Shown one piece after another: positions 51,967 to 59,931 of a stretch of DNA of 64,000 nt (within the stretch, counting starts at the first letter, position 1; each line of letters starts with the position of its first letter). The notes under the pieces are model-generated. The model was given only the letters and a program-made list of their open reading frames with translations, was not told where the DNA came from and made no database searches. Where the stretch lies: NCBI RefSeq assembly GCF_900143625.1, contig NZ_FRFF01000135.1, forward strand, positions 62,001 to 126,000. Direction: 5' to 3'. This DNA comes from Nocardiopsis sp. JB363 (GTDB lineage: Bacteria; Actinomycetota; Actinomycetes; Streptosporangiales; Streptosporangiaceae). Position numbers and translations under genes: made by a program.

Positions 51967-52902
51967 ATGAGTCACGCCGACACCGAACAACCGCGCGAGC
52001 GCGCCGACGAACCTCCCGTCCGGGTCACCATCGTCCTGCCCTGTTACAACGAGGAGGACCACGTCGTCGACGAGGTCAAGCGGATCTGCTCGGCCATGGA
52101 CACCTCCGGGTACGGCTACGAACTGCTCGCCGTGGACGACGCCTCACGCGATGGCACCCTGGACCGTCTGCGCGAGGTCGAGCACCTCTTCCCGTGTATG
52201 AGGGTGGTGGCCTTCGGCCACAACGGAGGGGCGGGCACCGTCAGACGGATCGGCAGCATGCGGGCCCGGGGCGAGTTCGTGGTGTGGACCGATGCCGACA
52301 TGACCTACCCCAATGAGCGCATCCCCGAACTGGTCGCCATGCTCGAAGCCGACCCCGAGATCGACCAGGTCGTCGGTGCGCGTACCCAGGAAATGGGCAC
52401 CCACAAGGCGCTTCGGGTCCCCGCCAAGTGGATGATTCGCAAGACCGCCGAACGCCTCACCAACACCCGCATCCCCGACCTCAACTCCGGGCTTCGGGTG
52501 TTCCGCAAGGACGTCGCCCGCCCCTACCTGCGTCTGCTGCCGCCCGGGTTCTCCTGCGTCACCACCCTCACGCTGGCGTTCCTGTCCAACCAGCACCAGA
52601 TCAGGTACGTGCCCATCGAGTACGCCAAACGCGCCGGGGTCTCCAAGTTCCACTTCGTGAGCGACGCCTACCGGTACATCCTCCAGGTGTTGCGCATGGT
52701 CATGTACTTCAACCCGCTCAAGGTCCTGATGCCGCCCGCGCTGTGGTTGTTGGGCATCGGCGTGGCCAAGTTCGTCTTCGACCAGACCCGGAACCTGTTC
52801 TACCTGCCCAGCAACACGGTCTTCATCCTCATGACGGGGTTGATCCTCGTGGCCATCGCGCTGCTGGCCGACCTCATCGTGCGCTCCAGGGAGCACTCGT
52901 GA
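51967..52902 (+). CDS. GT2 glycosyltransferase with C-terminal membrane helices
   Basis: The 311-residue protein has a GT-A domain (VTIVLPCYNEEDHVVDEVKR, LLAVDDASRDGT, VVWTDADMTYP, NSGLRVFRKDV) followed by two membrane helices at about 240-300. This is the dolichyl/polyprenyl-phosphate sugar synthase layout. It presumably makes the lipid-linked sugar for the GT-C upstream. Its TGA overlaps the GT4 start (GTGA). Confidence 0.9.
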   Translation: MSHADTEQPRERADEPPVRVTIVLPCYNEEDHVVDEVKRICSAMDTSGYGYELLAVDDASRDGTLDRLREVEHLFPCMRVVAFGHNGGAGTVRRIGSMRARGEFVVWTDADMTYPNERIPELVAMLEADPEIDQVVGARTQEMGTHKALRVPAKWMIRKTAERLTNTRIPDLNSGLRVFRKDVARPYLRLLPPGFSCVTTLTLAFLSNQHQIRYVPIEYAKRAGVSKFHFVSDAYRYILQVLRMVMYFNPLKVLMPPALWLLGIGVAKFVFDQTRNLFYLPSNTVFILMTGLILVAIALLADLIVRSREHS

Positions 52903-54011
52903 ACCGGCGGATCACGCTCGTCGGGCCCGCTCACCCCTACAAGGGCGGTGGGGCACGGCACACCACCGAACTCGCCCACCGCCTGGCCGCCCAGGGACAC
53001 CAGGCCCGGATCGAGTCCTGGCTGGCCCAGTATCCGGCGGCTCTCTACCCGGGGGAACAGACGGTCGCCGACCCCGAGGGCGAGCCCTTCCCCGACACCC
53101 GGCACGACCTGGCCTGGTACCGGCCCGATGGTTGGTTCACGAGGGGTCGGCGGCTGGCCCGCACCGAGGACCTGGTGGTGTTCACCCTGTTCTCGCCCGT
53201 CCAGGTCCCCGCCTACCTGGGGATCCTGTCCGGGGTGCGGTCGGCGCGTGCCTCTCGGACCCGAGTGGTGGTGCTCTGCCACAACGTCCTGCCGCACGAA
53301 CGCCGGTCCGTGGACGTCTCCCTGGTCCGCGCCCTGCTGCGCCGCGTCGACGGGGTGCTCACCCACTCGGGTGAACAGGCCCACCTGGCCGAGGGGCTCC
53401 TCGGCCCGGGACGTGAGCGCCCGGTGGTGGCGCCGATGCCCCCGCACCTGCCCGAGACCGGAGCCCGCCACGAACCGGCCCCGGGGGAGCGGCGCCACCT
53501 GCTCTTCCTCGGGATCGTGCGTCCCTACAAGGGCGTAGACGTGTTGCTGCGGGCCCTGGCCGAAGAGGGCGTGCCGGACGACGTCACGCTCACCGTGGCC
53601 GGCGAGTTCTGGGGTGGTTCGGCCGACCTGGCCGCCCTGGCCCGTGGCTTGGGGATCGCCGACCGGGTCCGTTTCCGCGAGGGCTACGTGCCCGCAGAGG
53701 AGTTGCCAGAGCTGTTCGCGGGCGCGGACGCCATGGTGTTGCCCTACCGTTCGGCCACCGCCAGCCAGAACGTGTGGCTGGCCCACGAGCACGGTCTGCC
53801 GGTGATCGCCACCCGGGCGGGTGCTCTGGCCGACCACGTGCGTGAGGGCGTGGACGGGCTCCTGTGCGCGCCGGGCGACGTCGCCGACCTGGCCCGGGTC
53901 CTGGGTGAGTTCTACCAGCCCGGTGTTCCGGAGAAGCTGCGCGCGGGCGTGCGCCCGGTGGAGGCGGCTCCGTACTGGAAGGACTACACCGACCGTCTCC
54001 TACGAGCCTGA
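52899..54011 (+). CDS. GT4 glycosyltransferase
   Basis: The 370-residue protein is a GT-B enzyme: N-terminal Gly-rich RRITLVGPAHPYKGGGARHT, RRHLLFLGIVRPYKGVDVLL (nucleotide-sugar side), REGYVPAEELPELFAGADAM and LPYRSATASQNVWLAHEHGLP (Glu/His near the catalytic cleft). It adds a sugar in envelope polysaccharide or lipid-linked oligosaccharide synthesis. GTG at 52899 overlaps the GT2 stop, so the two are coupled. Confidence 0.92.
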   Translation: MNRRITLVGPAHPYKGGGARHTTELAHRLAAQGHQARIESWLAQYPAALYPGEQTVADPEGEPFPDTRHDLAWYRPDGWFTRGRRLARTEDLVVFTLFSPVQVPAYLGILSGVRSARASRTRVVVLCHNVLPHERRSVDVSLVRALLRRVDGVLTHSGEQAHLAEGLLGPGRERPVVAPMPPHLPETGARHEPAPGERRHLLFLGIVRPYKGVDVLLRALAEEGVPDDVTLTVAGEFWGGSADLAALARGLGIADRVRFREGYVPAEELPELFAGADAMVLPYRSATASQNVWLAHEHGLPVIATRAGALADHVREGVDGLLCAPGDVADLARVLGEFYQPGVPEKLRAGVRPVEAAPYWKDYTDRLLRA

Positions 54012-54030
54012 ACGCCGGCGGTGAGACGCC

Positions 54031-54054
54031 TGCGGTGGGGGAGGGCCCACCGCA
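54031..54054. terminator. hairpin between GT4 and DUF397 genes
   Basis: TGCGGTGGG pairs with CCCACCGCA around a 6-base loop, in the convergent gap 20 bp after the GT4 stop. Confidence 0.6.
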
Positions 54055-54071
54055 GACGGGGTTCTGGCCGA

Positions 54072-54320
54072 CTACCGCAGAGCGCTTCTGAGGAAGCCGG
54101 TCCACTCGGAGGCGGGGAAGGGGAAGTGCCCGGCGTCGGGGTGCTTGGAGTCGCGGATGGCCGCGCCGCAGGGGAGCTCGGCGACCTCGACGCAGTTGAC
54201 GTCCTGGGCGCTGTAGCTGCTCTTTCGGAAGCCGGTGGGGATGTGTGCGACTTCGACGCACTCCGCGCGGTCGCCGCTGTAGCTGGACTTGAAGAAGGTC
54301 AAACCGTCATTCGTGGGCAT
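54072..54320 (-). CDS. DUF397 protein, two copies of the domain
   Basis: The 82-residue protein has two DUF397 motifs, FFKSSYSGDRAECVEVAH and FRKSSYSAQDVNCVEVAEL, the second followed by IRDSKHPDAGHFPFP. DUF397 proteins accompany XRE-DUF5753 regulators and in Streptomyces act as partners or antagonists of WhiJ-like proteins. Its start overlaps the regulator's stop by 14 bp, so the pair is coupled. Confidence 0.92.
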   Translation of the reverse strand: MPTNDGLTFFKSSYSGDRAECVEVAHIPTGFRKSSYSAQDVNCVEVAELPCGAAIRDSKHPDAGHFPFPASEWTGFLRSALR

Positions 54321-55173
54321 GCTGTTTGTATGACTCCAGGCTCTGTTCTAGGAACTGGATGCTCTCTGCTGGGCGATGAGCGGCTGCGTTCAGGTTCGAG
54401 AAGATCGTTACATATCGCTGCACGGATGCACTCTCTTGGACAAAGAGGCTGTCCGTTGATGTCTCGGTGTAGACGATGCTCGGGTCGGGCTCGCTAGGGA
54501 AGTCCAGGAGAAAGAACGACCCGGATAGCGCGGCATGCATGCCAGCCTGAAACGGTAGGACCTGGATGTTCACGTTATGGTGCATCGCCATGTTGACCAG
54601 GTGCTGAAGTTGTTCCTGCATCACAGACGGGTTGCTCACCTGCCGGTGGAAGGCTGCTTCGTCGATTACCGCCCACAGGTGTAGCGGGTTGTGCCTGGAG
54701 AGAACGTGCTGACGCTGGATGCGAGCGTCGACATGGCGCCTGACTTCTTCATCTGTGTAGGCACCTCCGCCACGGAAGACAGCTTCAGCGTAGTCGGGCG
54801 TCTGAAGCAGGCCAGGAATGACCTGGCACTGGTACATGCGGATCATCGAAGCCTCAACCTCGAAGTCTGGCAGGGCGTTACCGCCGAACACGTCCTTGTA
54901 GCTGGACCACCAGCCCTTCTCCTTCGACTCCCGGGCCAGTTCCTGGAGGGCGGCGCGTATGTCGCTGGAGGCTCCATAAAGCTCAGCGAGTGCATCGATG
55001 TCGCGGGGCTTGATGCGGCGGGCTTCAGCGGACTCGATGTTGCTCAGTGTGGACTGAGGGACGGAAGCTTCCTTGGCGGCTGCGGAGAGTTGGAGGCCGC
55101 GATCCTCTCTCAAGCGGCGGAGCTCCCGGGCGAGCCTTCGTCGTCGCACGGTGGGGCTGATCGGATGGTTCAT
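54307..55173 (-). CDS. WhiJ-like XRE regulator with DUF5753 domain
   Basis: The 288-residue protein has an HTH (LARELRRLREDRGLQLSAAA, SVPQSTLSNIESAEARRIKP, about 12-55) and a DUF5753 domain (YQCQVIPGLLQTPDYAEAVF onward). It is lower in GC than its neighbours, with more A/T third positions, as in the island generally. It sits between DUF397 and a divergent HATPase gene, the classical whiJ-type cluster. It probably binds the repeated GTATATCG sites in the divergent promoter. Confidence 0.93.
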   Translation of the reverse strand: MNHPISPTVRRRRLARELRRLREDRGLQLSAAAKEASVPQSTLSNIESAEARRIKPRDIDALAELYGASSDIRAALQELARESKEKGWWSSYKDVFGGNALPDFEVEASMIRMYQCQVIPGLLQTPDYAEAVFRGGGAYTDEEVRRHVDARIQRQHVLSRHNPLHLWAVIDEAAFHRQVSNPSVMQEQLQHLVNMAMHHNVNIQVLPFQAGMHAALSGSFFLLDFPSEPDPSIVYTETSTDSLFVQESASVQRYVTIFSNLNAAAHRPAESIQFLEQSLESYKQHAHE

Positions 55174-55199
55174 GAGCGAAGCCTATCCAAAACTTTTTC

Positions 55200-55246
55200 G
55201 TATATCGAGAATTAGTGTTGACATCTTGTATATCGCGCCTCATGAT
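55200..55246. promoter_or_regulatory. divergent promoter with repeated GTATATCG sites
   Basis: GTATATCG occurs at 55200-55207 and 55228-55235 in the same direction, 28 bp apart. TTGACA (55218-55223) and CATGAT (55241-55246), 17 bp apart, give a plus-strand promoter whose spacer holds the second copy. The pair is a good candidate operator for the XRE regulator. Confidence 0.55.
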
Positions 55247-55405
55247 GGAGATGTAGCCAGTGATCGGTGGATCACTCAGGGTTCATCTGGTCAGGCTATG
55301 CCTTGCCCGTTCCGCGCATCACGGCCTCCGTGAGACTCCTCCAACGGGCATCCGGCAACGATCCCCCGACTCATGTGTGCAGCCATGTCAAGGAGTGTGT
55401 TCGTC

Positions 55406-55984
55406 ATGCCCGAAACCGTCCTCACACCCGTGGTGCCCGTCCCGGTGGAAGGGGAAGCGCTGGTTCCGTTGGCCAGCTTCATCCGGCCCTTCCAGCGCCA
55501 CTACTTCTCACGTTTGCCCGAGCGTCCCAACTACCGGGCGCGCAGCTACGACTTCGCGGGCCTGCCCGCCCTGTTGCCGCTGGTTCGGGCGTTCCTGGAC
55601 ACGTGTGCGGCCACCGAAACGGCCGACTACCGCTACCTGTTCACTCTGCTGGGGTGTGAGCTGGCCACCAACTCGATCCAACACAGCCTCTCCGGATACC
55701 CGGGCGGCAGCTACACCCTGCGAGTTCACCGAGACAAGGAAGGGCTCCGCCTGACCTGCCACGACCGAGGAGCACTACGCGCCCGCACCACCCGTACCGG
55801 CCGGGCCACCCACCTGGCCCCCACCCGGCAGGGGGCTGGGCTGGGCGCCGAATCCGGGCGCGGGCTGGCCATGGTCGATGCCCTGGCCACCTCATGGGGT
55901 GACAACGGCAACGTCGAGTACCGCACCGTGTGGCTGTACCTGGCCTACGACCTGGCTGAAAGCGCCTGGAACAACCCCAACTAA
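55406..55984 (+). CDS. HATPase-domain (RsbW-like) ATP-binding protein
   Basis: The 192-residue protein has a GHKL ATPase fold: the N-box ELATNSIQHSL (near 91-101), LRLTCHDRGA (G1-like Asp), and GAGLGAESGRGLAMVDALAT. In whiJ-type clusters such proteins act as anti-sigma-like kinases. ATG at 55406 is chosen for AAGGAG at 55390-55395; other in-frame ATG codons lie upstream. It is divergent from the XRE gene. Confidence 0.9.
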   Translation: MPETVLTPVVPVPVEGEALVPLASFIRPFQRHYFSRLPERPNYRARSYDFAGLPALLPLVRAFLDTCAATETADYRYLFTLLGCELATNSIQHSLSGYPGGSYTLRVHRDKEGLRLTCHDRGALRARTTRTGRATHLAPTRQGAGLGAESGRGLAMVDALATSWGDNGNVEYRTVWLYLAYDLAESAWNNPN

Positions 55985-56007
55985 ACGACATGTCACGGAC
56001 ATGAGAC

Positions 56008-56043
56008 GGGCCCAGGAGAGCGCGCCAACGCTCTTCCGGGCCC
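56008..56043 (+). terminator. hairpin between the HATPase and small protein genes
   Basis: GGGCCC and an adjacent partly mismatched segment ending GAGCG pair with CGCTCTTCC-GGGCCC around CGCCAA. It sits 24 bp past the HATPase stop, and may attenuate rather than stop transcription. Confidence 0.45.
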
Positions 56044-56092
56044 TGAACCCCCAAAACCCACACATGCTCATATGCAAGGAAAAGAGGATCTG

Positions 56093-56464
56093 ATGAGCCA
56101 CCCTATCCCCGCGCCCCGTCGCCCCGTGGACACGCGACCCGCTGCTTCGGCCCAGCCGATCACTCAACCCGCCCCGGCGGCTTGTGTCTCCTGCACTCAC
56201 CCCACCTGCCGCACCAGGCGCGCCCGTACCCTGCCCCGCCTGGGTGGACACCGCGCCGAGTTCGCCCGCGAACACCACCAGGCCGCCGCGCTCCAGGCCC
56301 GCCACCGGGGTTTGCTCGTGTGGTGGGGCGAGGCCACGCAATCCTTCTGGGTCGCTTCAGCCACGGGCATGTACGAGGCCGAAACCTTCGATGACCTGCT
56401 CGCCCACCTGTGGGCCCAATCCCAGAGCCGCCTACTGCCCCGGAACCTCCAGTTCCAACACTGA
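56093..56464 (+). CDS. small protein of the whiJ-type island
   Basis: The 123-residue protein has a disordered Pro/Ala N-terminus with two Cys in CVSCTHPTC, an Arg-rich stretch, and a C-terminal GLLVWWGEATQSFWVA segment with a FDDLLAHLWAQ helix. Short proteins of this sort follow HATPase genes in actinobacterial islands; the function is unknown. AAGAGGA precedes the ATG at 56093. Confidence 0.65.
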   Translation: MSHPIPAPRRPVDTRPAASAQPITQPAPAACVSCTHPTCRTRRARTLPRLGGHRAEFAREHHQAAALQARHRGLLVWWGEATQSFWVASATGMYEAETFDDLLAHLWAQSQSRLLPRNLQFQH

Positions 56465-56856
56465 CCGACCCGGTACCCCCGGCGCCCGTTATACCAAGGC
56501 AGGCGTCGGGGTGTGCTCGCAGATGAAGAGAGGGTGGAACGGGCAGCGGCTCCTTTAGTTCCAGGCCCGCACGAAGGACCGCACTCATCCGTTGTGTGGA
56601 TGCGCGAACCTGGAGACGAGCACTTTGGGGCATCGGCGCGGGTATGAGCCTGTGGCGTACCCGACGGCCTTTCTGGTCTCACACCCAAGTTCCGACCACC
56701 TGACCGTCGACCACCAGCGTCGGCTACACTTCCGCGATCTGGTTGAACGCCTTGGACGCGGGCAGCGGGCCGAGGTGGTGCGGGTTGGGTGCCGCGCTGC
56801 TCGGCTACGACGAGGCACCCCAACCACAGGAACTTGTGGTGCGGCAGCGTTGGGCG
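56465..56856. other. intergenic stretch, no supported gene
   Basis: 392 bp separate the small protein from the res stop. Several short frames exist on both strands, none with a ribosome site and consistent codon bias. A minus-strand frame near 56715-56810 reads LGPLPASKAFNQIAEV and may be a decayed gene tail, but this is weak. Confidence 0.4.
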
Positions 56857-59800
56857 CTACTCCATCACCGCTGTTGCTCCCTCGATACCGCTGACGACCG
56901 CGTACTCAAGATCGTTGATGCCGACGCCGTCCTTCACCGCATCGAAGTGGATGCGGGCGGAGGCGATCTTGCCCTGTTCCATAGGGCGAAGGAGGGCTTC
57001 CTCGCTGACGCCCTTGGTCTCGAACACGATGTACCGACTTCCGTCGGTACGTTCCACCGTCAACGCCCAGTCGGGGTTGTAGCGTCCCAGAGGAGTGGGA
57101 ATCGTGAACGAGGCTGGAAGTTTGACGAACGCCTTGACCTCGGAGCGTTTTAGCAGCTCTAGCGCGAAGTCCTTCTCAGTCTTCGAATCGACGACCAGGT
57201 ACTGATAGACGGACTTCTTCTCGAAGGAGATGGCGTTACCGTCGGCGTCGGAGACGATGTTGCCTCCAACACCGGTATAGCCGGCGGTCTCGGATTCGCT
57301 GAACAGAGCGAGCGCGTATCGGCGTTCGGAATCTGGCCGTGAGGCGTCCACCAGTTCGTAACGCAGCCCCTCGACCAGGAAGTTCTCCTTGGTGACATTG
57401 ATGAGTCGGGTCACCTGATCGATGTAGGCCTGCGGGTTGTAGCGGAACTGTGGGAGCGTACCGGACTCCGTGAGTACGTGGGCGAGAGTGGCACGGGTCA
57501 GCTGAGTGCGATCTGAGAGAACGGAGAGGATGTCGGGCAGGTTCTCACTGTCGGCGTAGGTGACGTCCGCGCGCCGTGTCTCGGAGGCCTCCGAAGCCAG
57601 CCCGCTCTGATCGATCCGTTCCACGCGGTGCGTGGTCCATTCACCCCGACGCTTGGGCACCGCGGGCATGTCGCGCAGCGCCTTGAGCATCGAGGCACGC
57701 AGATCCGCTTCGTCGATTTCGACACGGTACTCCGTGCGGTGCCGAATGCGGTTCCACAGTTCCTGGAACTCCGGGCTCTCCAGCCGCTCCTTGACGAGAG
57801 GTACGGGGACACGTTCCCCAGCCTTCTTCACGTCGACAGGACGGACCAGACGTTTGATGAACCCGAGTACCGCATTGACAGCGGCCGGGGAGTCCACAAC
57901 ACCACTCACGAGATTTTCGAGGTTCGAGTCTTCCGCCCGCACAGTGAGACGCAGGCTTTCCTGAACCTTCCCCTTGCCATCGATGTAGCCCTCATGCAGC
58001 AGCGCCTGGTACAGACCCTCTGCGGCGGCCGCACCCACGGGCACGCTGCTTCCGTCCTCGGTTTTCACGGGTAGACGGGAGAGGCCCTCCATGCTGATGT
58101 ACCCGAAACGGATGCCCAGGTCTTCAGCCATCTCGTGCTGGAGGCGGTCAGCGAACTCCTCGTATGACTCGTTCGCGATCACAGTGAGGCGGTTGACGTC
58201 GAAGCCCTGCACACGATCGCCGGAACCGTCCACGCACAGGCGTAGGCCACGGCCGATGGACTGACGCCGCCATCGCTCGGTGCCCATGTTCCGCAGGACG
58301 CAGATCTGGAAGACGTTGGGGTTGTCCCACCCTTCCTGCAAGGCCGAGTGGCTGAAGATGAAACGAAGCGGGGTACCTGGTGTGGTCAGACCGACCTTGT
58401 CCCGCATGATCTGCTCATAGGCGCGACCGGCCTGCTGACGCCCCTTCTCCGAGCTCTCCTTGGTGTCCACCAGAACCTCGGCGCCACCCTTGCGGCGGTC
58501 CACGGAGAAGTACCCTTGGTGTGCTTGTCTCGCGACCGTTTCGGCTGCGGATTCGCCCAACAGGGTGTTGAACTCTGGTTCGGAGGCGATGCGTGTGTAC
58601 TCCTCCTCGAAGATCCGCGCGTACTCGCCAGGAAGCGGTTCGTTGTCGGGTCCGTATTCGCGATATTTGGCAACGGAGTCGACGAAGAAGAGGCTGAGGA
58701 CCTTGATCTCGCGCCCGTGAAGAGCGAAATCCTGCTCCTTGCGCAGATGCTGCCGGATGGTCTGGGCGATCATCTGACGCGCGCGTTCTTCGACACTGAC
58801 CTCGTCACCGATGCTGTCGCCGGCCCTCAACGGACGCGCGACGGTATCGAAGGAGATGCTTTCCTGTCCTGAGGCCGCGTTGATGGCGGTTACCGTGAGG
58901 TCCTTGTACAGGTCACGGCCGGTCACGTCCGCGAGATTACTGCGTGTCCCGGTATCGACCGTGATGGTCTTGCGCTTGATCTCGTTGCCCTGTTCGACAT
59001 CCGCTTGGACACGAGCCGTGAGGTTTCGCTTCACATCAAGCAGCTTGACGTAAGGGATGGTTCCACTGGCGGAGGTCTCCAGGGAATCGACCTCGATCTG
59101 CTTGACCAGCTGCTTCTCGTAGGCGGCGATGGCGTCCAGACGGTAGACGAGGTTGGCCTTGTCGTCCCTGGAATGGGTCGCCGAGTAGCGCAGTGTGGCC
59201 AGAGCGTTGAACCCTTCCAACGCCTTCCGGCCCGCGCCCGTCTTCTTGCCGCTTCCGGTGTCGCCGTACACGCTCTGCGGTTCGTCTACGATGATGATCG
59301 GATTCGTGGCGCGAATCAGATCAGCGGGAACCTCGAAGTCGAGATCCTCGGCTGGCTGATAGACCTTGTTGCTCTGTTTGTTGATCGAGGCGATCGTGAC
59401 GATCATGATCTCGATGCTCGGCGAGGTAGCGAACGAACGCACCCGGGACGGGTTGCCACCATCGAACTGGAAAGAGTTCATCGGGGGATTGCCGTACAAG
59501 GTTGCGAAGTGGTCTCGTAGCATTCGGATGGATGTTTCGACACCCTCCTTGATGGCCACCGAGGGCACCACCACCATGAACTTGGTGAACCCGTAGATCT
59601 GGTTTAGTTCGTAGATGGTGCGCAAATAGACGTACGTCTTACCGGTGCCGGTCTCCATTTCGATGGTGAAGTTCATCGAGTCCAGCGATGGTTCCGGTAC
59701 GAGGCCGGTACGGTTCTGTACCTCCCGCATATTGGCCAGGATTGTCTCGGGGTCCAGGTGCAGCATGTTGCCGTGACCGTGCTCGGACATCCCCTCGATC

Positions 59801-59931
59801 CCCGCACGGGCAGAGGGGTGAGCGTGCACGGTGAACTGGGAGCTCAGGGTCTCCTGGCCCTTGAAAAGGCCGGTGACGGCGTCGATGGCCTGGCGTTGGT
59901 AGTCGAGGTCCGCATCGAAGGAGAACTTCAT
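56857..59931 (-). CDS. type III restriction enzyme Res subunit
   Basis: Res is the ATP-dependent translocase-nuclease of a type III restriction system. The 1024-residue protein has Walker A TGTGKT (94-99), the Walker B-like DEPQ (216-219), SF2 motifs up to RWRRQSIGRGLRLCVDGSG, and a C-terminal PD-(D/E)xK nuclease with NPDWALTVE and FETKG (about 952-974). All key residues look intact. Its ATG overlaps the mod stop by one base. The coding GC is lower than in the housekeeping genes, which fits transfer. Confidence 0.94.
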   Translation of the reverse strand: MKFSFDADLDYQRQAIDAVTGLFKGQETLSSQFTVHAHPSARAGIEGMSEHGHGNMLHLDPETILANMREVQNRTGLVPEPSLDSMNFTIEMETGTGKTYVYLRTIYELNQIYGFTKFMVVVPSVAIKEGVETSIRMLRDHFATLYGNPPMNSFQFDGGNPSRVRSFATSPSIEIMIVTIASINKQSNKVYQPAEDLDFEVPADLIRATNPIIIVDEPQSVYGDTGSGKKTGAGRKALEGFNALATLRYSATHSRDDKANLVYRLDAIAAYEKQLVKQIEVDSLETSASGTIPYVKLLDVKRNLTARVQADVEQGNEIKRKTITVDTGTRSNLADVTGRDLYKDLTVTAINAASGQESISFDTVARPLRAGDSIGDEVSVEERARQMIAQTIRQHLRKEQDFALHGREIKVLSLFFVDSVAKYREYGPDNEPLPGEYARIFEEEYTRIASEPEFNTLLGESAAETVARQAHQGYFSVDRRKGGAEVLVDTKESSEKGRQQAGRAYEQIMRDKVGLTTPGTPLRFIFSHSALQEGWDNPNVFQICVLRNMGTERWRRQSIGRGLRLCVDGSGDRVQGFDVNRLTVIANESYEEFADRLQHEMAEDLGIRFGYISMEGLSRLPVKTEDGSSVPVGAAAAEGLYQALLHEGYIDGKGKVQESLRLTVRAEDSNLENLVSGVVDSPAAVNAVLGFIKRLVRPVDVKKAGERVPVPLVKERLESPEFQELWNRIRHRTEYRVEIDEADLRASMLKALRDMPAVPKRRGEWTTHRVERIDQSGLASEASETRRADVTYADSENLPDILSVLSDRTQLTRATLAHVLTESGTLPQFRYNPQAYIDQVTRLINVTKENFLVEGLRYELVDASRPDSERRYALALFSESETAGYTGVGGNIVSDADGNAISFEKKSVYQYLVVDSKTEKDFALELLKRSEVKAFVKLPASFTIPTPLGRYNPDWALTVERTDGSRYIVFETKGVSEEALLRPMEQGKIASARIHFDAVKDGVGINDLEYAVVSGIEGATAVME

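Noticed and set aside
56585..56894. Short frames between the small protein gene and res
   Set aside because: None has a ribosome site and consistent codon bias, and the frames overlap one another on both strands.
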